Assembly: GCA_015179025.1 (NCBI GenBank)
Contig: WHUX01000095.1
Location: 62,001 to 126,000, forward strand
Source of the DNA: Terfezia claveryi
Taxonomy: Eukaryota > Ascomycota > Pezizomycetes > Pezizales > Pezizaceae
Reading direction: 5' to 3'
Length of the DNA stretch: 64,000 nt
Shown: piece after piece, positions 58,066-64,000 of the stretch
Layout of the letters: every line of letters starts with the position of its first letter
How positions within the stretch are numbered: the first letter of the stretch is position 1
The notes under the pieces: generated by a model
What the model was told of the DNA's origin: nothing
Database searches by the model: none
The model's input: the letters and a program-made list of their open reading frames with translations, nothing else
Translations under genes and position numbers: made by a program

Positions 58066-58561
58066 GTGGGGGTAGGTAGTTGCCGCAGCACATTCATGGG
58101 GCGCATATGTATTTGGAGGTAAAATACCAGGCCTGGATGTTGTATTGCTGGTCCCCGACATCTATAGGACAAGAAGCTTGGAATAGGTTAATTTTGGGCG
58201 GGGCCATGAAGGTGAAGGAACTAGTTGCTTATTGTTATGTATATCTCCTGTCTTTAGTTGATAACGATTCTGTGACGATTTTTTTGTAGTTTATGACGCG
58301 TCATATCTGAACGTCATAATGTGGGGATCCCTGCCACTTGCCGGTGGGGCGCCAAAAGTTCCCGCTAAATATCCCGACATCTCCCAGGACAGGCTCCAGG
58401 ACAGTGGCGATGCACACGAAACGGGTACAGTCTCTGGTGCTTTGGCGCGTGAAGGCTGCCGTTCGATGCTGAAGATGTCTAGGCCGCCAGTGAGTTGCCC
58501 CACCCTTCTCTGAGGTCAATTGATCATGGTTTTTGATATCCACATAGTATGTCCCCCTCTG

Positions 58562-60509
58562 TGTATCATGCCGCAGCTTCATCCTCAGTCGCCTTCCCCC
58601 AATCACCACAAGCCGTCTCATGAGCAGCTTCCACCCTCCGGATCCGCCGCTTCTCCACCACCCACCCCACCCTCAATGAGCCCCCCTCAAGTACCACCAT
58701 CGACAGCCTCCCTACCCAAGAAACAAACACTGCCCTCCGCGAAGCTCTCCACGAATACGTGCGGCTTCAGAACCAATTCACAGGAGTCCCCTTCGTCCGC
58801 GGGGGCACCCCGGGGGGCCCTCGGAAAACGAAATCGAGGACTTGATCAGCCCCCAAAGACAGCACAGATCTTCGTCAATGACCCGCTGTCAGAAGTCGTC
58901 CAAAAAGGCGATCTCTCGACTGCGGTGGACTGAGTATCAAAAGCTAAGACCAGACTTCAATAGCCCAGTCAATCCGATTATATTAAACCTTTTCCGGGAG
59001 GGTACATATTGACCTATTCGATCTCGTGATGGAGAACCAGGGGGTAGATTTGGACATCTCAGTGCCAATCAAACTCGCAAATGATTGGGCTGAGATTGGT
59101 GTAGCTAGTCCCACCATGTACTCTCGGATTCTTGTCGATCCTCTGAAAAGGGATTATCGAACTGATTCTGAAAAATGCTTACAAAATGAGCCCCCGTATC
59201 AACTTCAGGGCAAGTCATGGATGTTTATGAAGACAGTCAGCTGGACGCAGACGCAGCAACCATTGAGAAATTGCAGATTGAATTGTGTGTGGTGTTTGAT
59301 TTAAGCAGCGTATAATTATGTCCGGTCACTGTCGACGCCTGAGATGACTAGTGGAGCTTTGTCTGCGGGGGAGTGGCCTAAACAAGGGATGTAACGAGGG
59401 GGGTGACCAAGGGCAGCACGAACAATATGAACAAACATGACCAGTCACGGTAATACCAACAGCACTGACAAATCCATCACTCCACAGACAAGGTAAGGAG
59501 CGCTCGGTCGCGACAAGGGACCTTCTTCCATGAGCTACATAATACGCTTACACAGGTGAAGAATTTGTCGACAGACGCGATGTTGAGGGGCGTGTTGACT
59601 TCGTGGATTTATTGATAAAGCTGTGCTTTCCGCGGCGAGTCTTAAAACTGCGAACTTCTTTACACAGTTGAGAGCGTTGAGAGATGATATCAAATTCGCT
59701 GTTTCTAGGCGTGACTATCCTCAACTGAAATCTTTTTGTACGAAGGTGGTCTACGCATGCAGCCCCCATTCAAGGGCTACTACAACTTCTCCATCCTTGC
59801 TTTCGCAGGGCTAAACCACATCACGCCGGCCACCCTCCCACGGCACACAGCTGGAACGCACTCCTCATGTGCGGCCGACTGAGGGATACTCTAATTCTGC
59901 TCTGGAGGAAGATGCTTGACACGGGCGTAGTCCCCGATACATTCCCCCGGACGACTCGCACGCGCTCTTCACCGCGGGGATATTCGCGACAAAGGCAGGC
60001 GAGGTAGAGAGAATGGGAGAGAATGGGAGTTGAGAAATTGGAGGGAGGGTGTGTGGAACAGGATATTGTGGTGGGTGGGGAAGGTTAAACAAGGGTTTGC
60101 CGTTTCACGATGTATTGAGGCAGGAGGGGGGGGGCGTGGGAGAGGGCTGTCCACCACAACAATTTCAGCAGCAGAGAATTTCACTGAAGATTAACCAAAA
60201 TATCCCCGAGAATAATGATACGCATGACCCCACCGCAGCATCAGATATCTCCCCCCCCCCCCCCCCCAAGCAAACGCTCACTTTCTCCTAACTATGAAGA
60301 CGTACAGTGAAGTCCTTGGCCAGTTCCTTTCTGAGGAGGGGTATGATGCTGTGGAACATGACCTGAGGCTGTTGGAGCAGAAGTGTATGCGGGAATGCGT
60401 GATGATGAGTGGGGGGAAGAATTGGAAACAGTTGGACGCCGTGTTGAAGGTGGCGGGGGCGAGTGGGATTAAGGTGCCGCAGAATTTGGTGGAGAGGCTT
60501 TTTGCTTAA
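58562..60509 (+). pseudogene. Frame-broken pentatricopeptide-repeat (PPR)-like gene
   Basis: Protein-like stretches follow one another on the plus strand but in different frames. They are TALREALHEYVRLQNQFTGV (~58730-58790), ENEIEDLISPQRQ (~58830), YQKLRPDF.SPVNPIILNLFREG (to ~59005), VMENQGVDLDISVPIKLAND (~59027), IKFAVSRRDYPQLKSF (~59685), PPFKGYYNFSILAFAGLN (~59765), SWNALLMCGRLRDTLILLW with RKMLDTGVVPDTFP (~59850-59950), and a terminal open piece from 60294 (EVLGQFLSEEGYDAVEHDLR) to a stop at 60509. WNALL..GR..DTL.LW.KML..GVVPD is the helix-pair pattern of PPR proteins of fungal organelle RNA metabolism. Some breaks may be introns I could not place, but in-frame stops and small shifts within repeats suggest decay. 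Confidence 0.45.
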
Positions 60510-63500
60510 GAAGGAGAAGCGGCTGGAAGGGGGGATATGGAAAGATGTGTTGGAGATGTAGACTGCATAGTGATTATAGTAGGAAGGAGTTGGAGGGAAG
60601 GTGAGAGGGAGTAGGTATAGATATATCATACTGTAGAGGCGAAGGAAGGAACGAAAATTCGACATTTTAAGCCCTTTGGGAGCAGTAGCAGATTCTTCGT
60701 GCATGATGAGACCCTTGAAGTAAACAAGTACTATGCCGGACAAGGCAGTGACTACCATACTGAGTTTAGCGCTCTTTGCTGATGAGCTGCAGCAGAGCCA
60801 GAGGTAATGTGGGTTGGTGTTGTGGCTTTCGCAGTGAGCTACAACTACGGATTTATCCCCCGAAACTTCTAATACAATTCTGAGCTCCTGGGCATCGCAT
60901 TGCTACTAGACATAAAGGCTAAGTGTGCAATGGCTTCTCGGACCTCATGCGCTATCACCTCAGAATTGTCATCCTCATCCTCTGCTCCACCTTCAGGTGG
61001 CCGATAGGGGTCAAGAAGCTGATCCAAGGTAACTTCTTTTGCAACCCCCCCATCTCTACCTCTTCGTGCGGATCAATATATTCCATATTCCAGAGCTTCT
61101 GCAGGTGGAATATCAGGCCCGAATGCGTGATATATCTACCTTGTAGATCCTGATGGCAAATGGAAATTCCAAGCGATCCAGATATTTTTACCAGATACTG
61201 CTAGCTATGATTACCCATCCTAAATGCCCATGTATTCCCTCTGCCTTTGTAACCCAAGAAGCTTGTATACTGATTTTGAAAGCCTTGCACTGCTTGACCT
61301 CTCACAGCTCTACCTGAACTAAATCTGTAAAGATTAGATAGCAATTGCAGTTTCAAAAGTTTGCATATAGAATTGCCTCTAATTATGAGTATACCATACC
61401 CCCAGTAGAGCGTTCATTATCGAATTTGGCGCAGTACTGAGACCGTCACAGACTGCCAACATACAATTTTTCGGCGCCAGGGAGAACTAAAGTAAAGTAC
61501 CTTCGTCTACCACTGTTCTATGCAGTTGCCAAATGAAATAGCAGCAGTCACTGCGAGGATATATATCAAAAAACATCGAAAAGCATATCAATACACAGGA
61601 ATATCTATCTAGGCAACAGAACCACTCAGATTGGTCCCAGTTTATTCCACAGTCATTCCCTTGCAGTAAGTGAGTACTTTCCAGTCACACAAACCCTTAT
61701 GATTAACTATAATAAACAGGCTATAATAGCCCCTTGGAAGGAGCTTTGATTGTTGTAATGTAATTTGTCCTGTTACCCTGAACTTTATATTCCAGTTACT
61801 TACTGCGCCAAACATATTTCGCGTAAAAAAAACCCGCTGTCTTGGCCCGTCACAGCATCCCTTTTTGCAATATTGCTCTTTTTCCAACAAAATCAGACGT
61901 TGTAAGTAATGAGGGATGTAGTCTGGTTTTAGTCTGCCAGTGGTTGGCCTAGTTTTGGGGGCGACCCTATGAGCTGCATAGGAATACACTTAACCAGACT
62001 AAGGGTACGCTGTATTCTGGCATGGTATGCTGGATCATGGGCTGAAAGCCAGGATCATAGAGAATTGACAACAGCTATCTGAGTAACTTAGTTTCGTAGA
62101 TTACCTCTGACGTAGAAGCTTCCAAATAGGCAGTATCCTATCTTACCGATCAACCACAATAGCTAGCTACTAAGTAGCAAGTATCCAGCTACCCAAATAG
62201 GTAGCTAGCTCTAGAACGATTAGACAACTTGCTTAACGAGACAACTTACTTCAGACGTCTCCAGTCATCTCCTGATTCAATATCTTGTGTCAGCCTGACT
62301 TGCTAATCGGAAATAACTGTTCTCGTATTCAAATTCGCAATGTATTTGATTCAGGGTAATGCTCTGGCCTTAACTATCTTCTTCATGAAATACAGGAATA
62401 GCTTCTTTCAGGAGCAAGGGTCAGGTGGGCAATTCCAATTCCCGATTGAAACACCTCCCATGGCTCCATCTACCAGTAAACTCTATGTTAATATCATACT
62501 ACCATGATTTGAGCACATGGGGGTTGTCACTTTCCACATTTTCTGCCTAAACATCTATGGCCAACCGATTCAAAAGTACATAAGGTGCTCATATATACCT
62601 CGGCGAGAAATCTTATTTTACCCTAATAACTGGCAAATCAGACCAGGCAATCTATCTCACCGGTCAATATGGTTACTTTTGCTCACAAGATATTTTGACT
62701 CACATGAACCTTTATGAATCATCTCAATCCTAAATGCATCTTGCCGACAGCCTCTCTCACTGCAAAATTTTTAGAACCCCATACATGTGTAGCCCCTTAC
62801 ACCACGTGCCTACATAAGCTGCCTGATGTTGTACTGTCTGTGATCAGATGGGCAAAATCTCAGGGTGAAAGATTTCATATCCATACCTTGCATGGTGCGA
62901 GGCTAACCTTACGATACACTGCCTTGAGACATACATGCGACATGTCTCTGTCACTACTTGAAAACAGTATACTCACTAAATACTGATTGGGTAGGACAGA
63001 CTGATAGTCTAGCCAGGTTGGCATAAAAGGACAGGTTGAGACAAAAGCCAGCTGCGGATGGAAAAGTCACCGTCATAACCTCAGACGATCAGGAAAGTGA
63101 ACCATCTAATTTCATTCCATTTTCCTCGGGAGTTGATTTTCTATGAAACAACTACAATACAATTTCCGAAGCCAACACTGTTCGGGAAGGAGGCTAGCTA
63201 ACGCTGACAATGTACGCCTAGTCCTACAAGGCACACGCCTGCTTCTATTTCTGCAACACTATCCCTTCCAGATCAACAAAGATCATCAGTCCTTCCTCCC
63301 TTAAGTTTCATCCAAGTGAAGACCCTTCTATCCCAGTTACGGTTACCGTAGCCGCACTATGCAAGAAACTGCCAACCGAGTAGGCAATCTCCGCGCAAAG
63401 AGCCTCAGTAAACTGTTACCTTCGATATGGTTGAACTATCCCGAACCACAGTCTCACTATGATTGAATGAAGTATCTTCAGCCGCTGATCAAAAAAAGAA

Positions 63501-64000
63501 AAGAACGCTCGGCCAAATTCTGAACTGGTATATGCCCACGAATTCCTCTCTAGCTTCCCCGCGTTTCGGAGAAGCCCCTCGCAAAATGTATCCGAACTAC
63601 CCGGAATGCTGGTACCAGTTACCCCAGAACATTTAGCTACAAGGAGTTGAATCCCCAAATCTTAAGTCCAAAGCAGAACACAGCATCATCATCATGCACC
63701 TCTAGTCACAAGTTCAGGACTAAGCCACTAAGCCAGGCCTCCAAATGATAATCAAAAACCTTGCCTTGTTGCAATTGACTTTTATATATCGTTGCAGGTA
63801 TTTGATCTGCACTCGAGTTAACATTCTATCCATTCATCAAACTCGAGTCCTTTGGGCATGTATATATCCACCCACTTAAGGTACATTGTTGATCAATTGG
63901 AGGTTGATCATTGACATGATCGATCATTCTTGGCCCTGAGACCCTGGTACAGTGCACTCGGTAGATATATTAACTATAGCAAGCAGCCGGCAAATGTTAC
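60510..64000. other. 3.5-kb gene-poor spacer at the right edge
   Basis: No intact gene is visible. A minus-strand coding relic lies at 60907-61145. An 83-bp segment at 61919-62001 begins TAGTCTGGTT and ends AACCAGACTA, the same ends as the mini-insertion family, without a flanking duplication. Repeated GTAGCTA units lie near 62160-62215. The frame at 61642-61989 (minus) is not recognisable. Confidence 0.45.
60907..61145 (-). pseudogene. Possible transposase C-terminal relic
   Basis: A minus-strand frame reads AFGPDIPPAEALEYGIY, a stop, then VAKEVTLDQLLDPYRPPEGG, then AEDEDDNSEVIAHEVREAIA and HLAFMSSSNAM. Acidic interdomain tails of this kind occur near the C-terminus of several DDE transposases. 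The resemblance is impressionistic and an in-frame stop is present. Confidence 0.25.

Overview
The window is nuclear DNA from a filamentous ascomycete (Pezizomycotina). The genes have short spliceosomal introns of about 50-140 nt with GT...AG borders and CTAAC/CTGAC-like branch sites. The proteins are recognisably fungal: Gtr2, Swc5, Mtw1/Mis12, Mhf2/CENP-X, a fungal MIF-domain protein and an IDI-4-like bZIP. Gene density is low, intergenic DNA is AT-rich with many long homopolymers, and transposon relics are scattered through it. A Pezizomycetes-like genome is plausible but this is only an impression. There are no rRNA genes, no CRISPR array, and no tRNA that I could defend.

Layout: 1-1491 (-) 5' part of a DUF4140/DUF4139 gene; 2.1-2.7 kb a decayed pogo/Tigger-type element; 3.2 kb a 113-bp TA-flanked MITE; 3.9-4.1 kb a coding relic; 4.9-6.0 kb (+) an unknown protein; 6-12.5 kb gene-poor DNA; 12.6-13.4 kb (+) a GPI-type cupredoxin surface protein; 13.95-15.1 kb (+) SWC5 converging on 16.7-15.5 kb (-) MTW1/MIS12; 19.5-21.0 kb (+) GTR2; 25.3-23.3 kb (-) a carotenoid oxygenase; 25.3-34.8 kb gene-poor DNA with coding relics; 34.8-36.5 kb (+) a bZIP factor; 37.6-38.5 kb (+) a cytochrome-b5/MAPR-like membrane protein; 39.9-39.3 kb (-) ribosomal protein eS25; 43.2-40.2 kb (-) long-form tRNase Z; 45.5-46.4 kb (+) a MIF-domain protein; 47.0-47.7 kb a second pogo-type element with intact ends; 48.0-48.4 kb (+) MHF2/CENP-X; 48.4-52.5 kb gene-poor DNA with mini-insertions; 52.5-54.3 kb (+) a Baeyer-Villiger-type monooxygenase; 56.3-58.1 kb (+) a histidine acid phosphatase; 58.6-60.5 kb (+) a frame-broken PPR-like gene; 60.5-64 kb gene-poor DNA.

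The genes do not form a biosynthetic cluster. They are mostly single housekeeping genes (chromatin, kinetochore, TORC1 signalling, translation, tRNA 3' processing) separated by repeat-bearing spacers. I rebuilt exon structures by hand from reading frames, splice sites and known family motifs. All multi-exon genes reported as intact sum to whole codons.

The most unusual signal is a family of very small insertions in the 43-50 kb spacers. The 17-mer TAGTCTGGTTGGCACAA occurs three times. Two of those copies end 29- and 32-bp inserts that are each bounded by a perfect 9-bp direct repeat. Close by, a 50-bp perfect foldback is also bounded by a 9-bp direct repeat. These look like mobile DNA of 30-50 bp with Mutator-sized target duplications. 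Other points of interest are two pogo elements that keep opposite ends of a transposase, a probable non-AUG-initiated mitochondrial leader on tRNase Z, an eS25 gene whose first coding exon is only the ATG, and a MIF-domain protein without the N-terminal catalytic proline.
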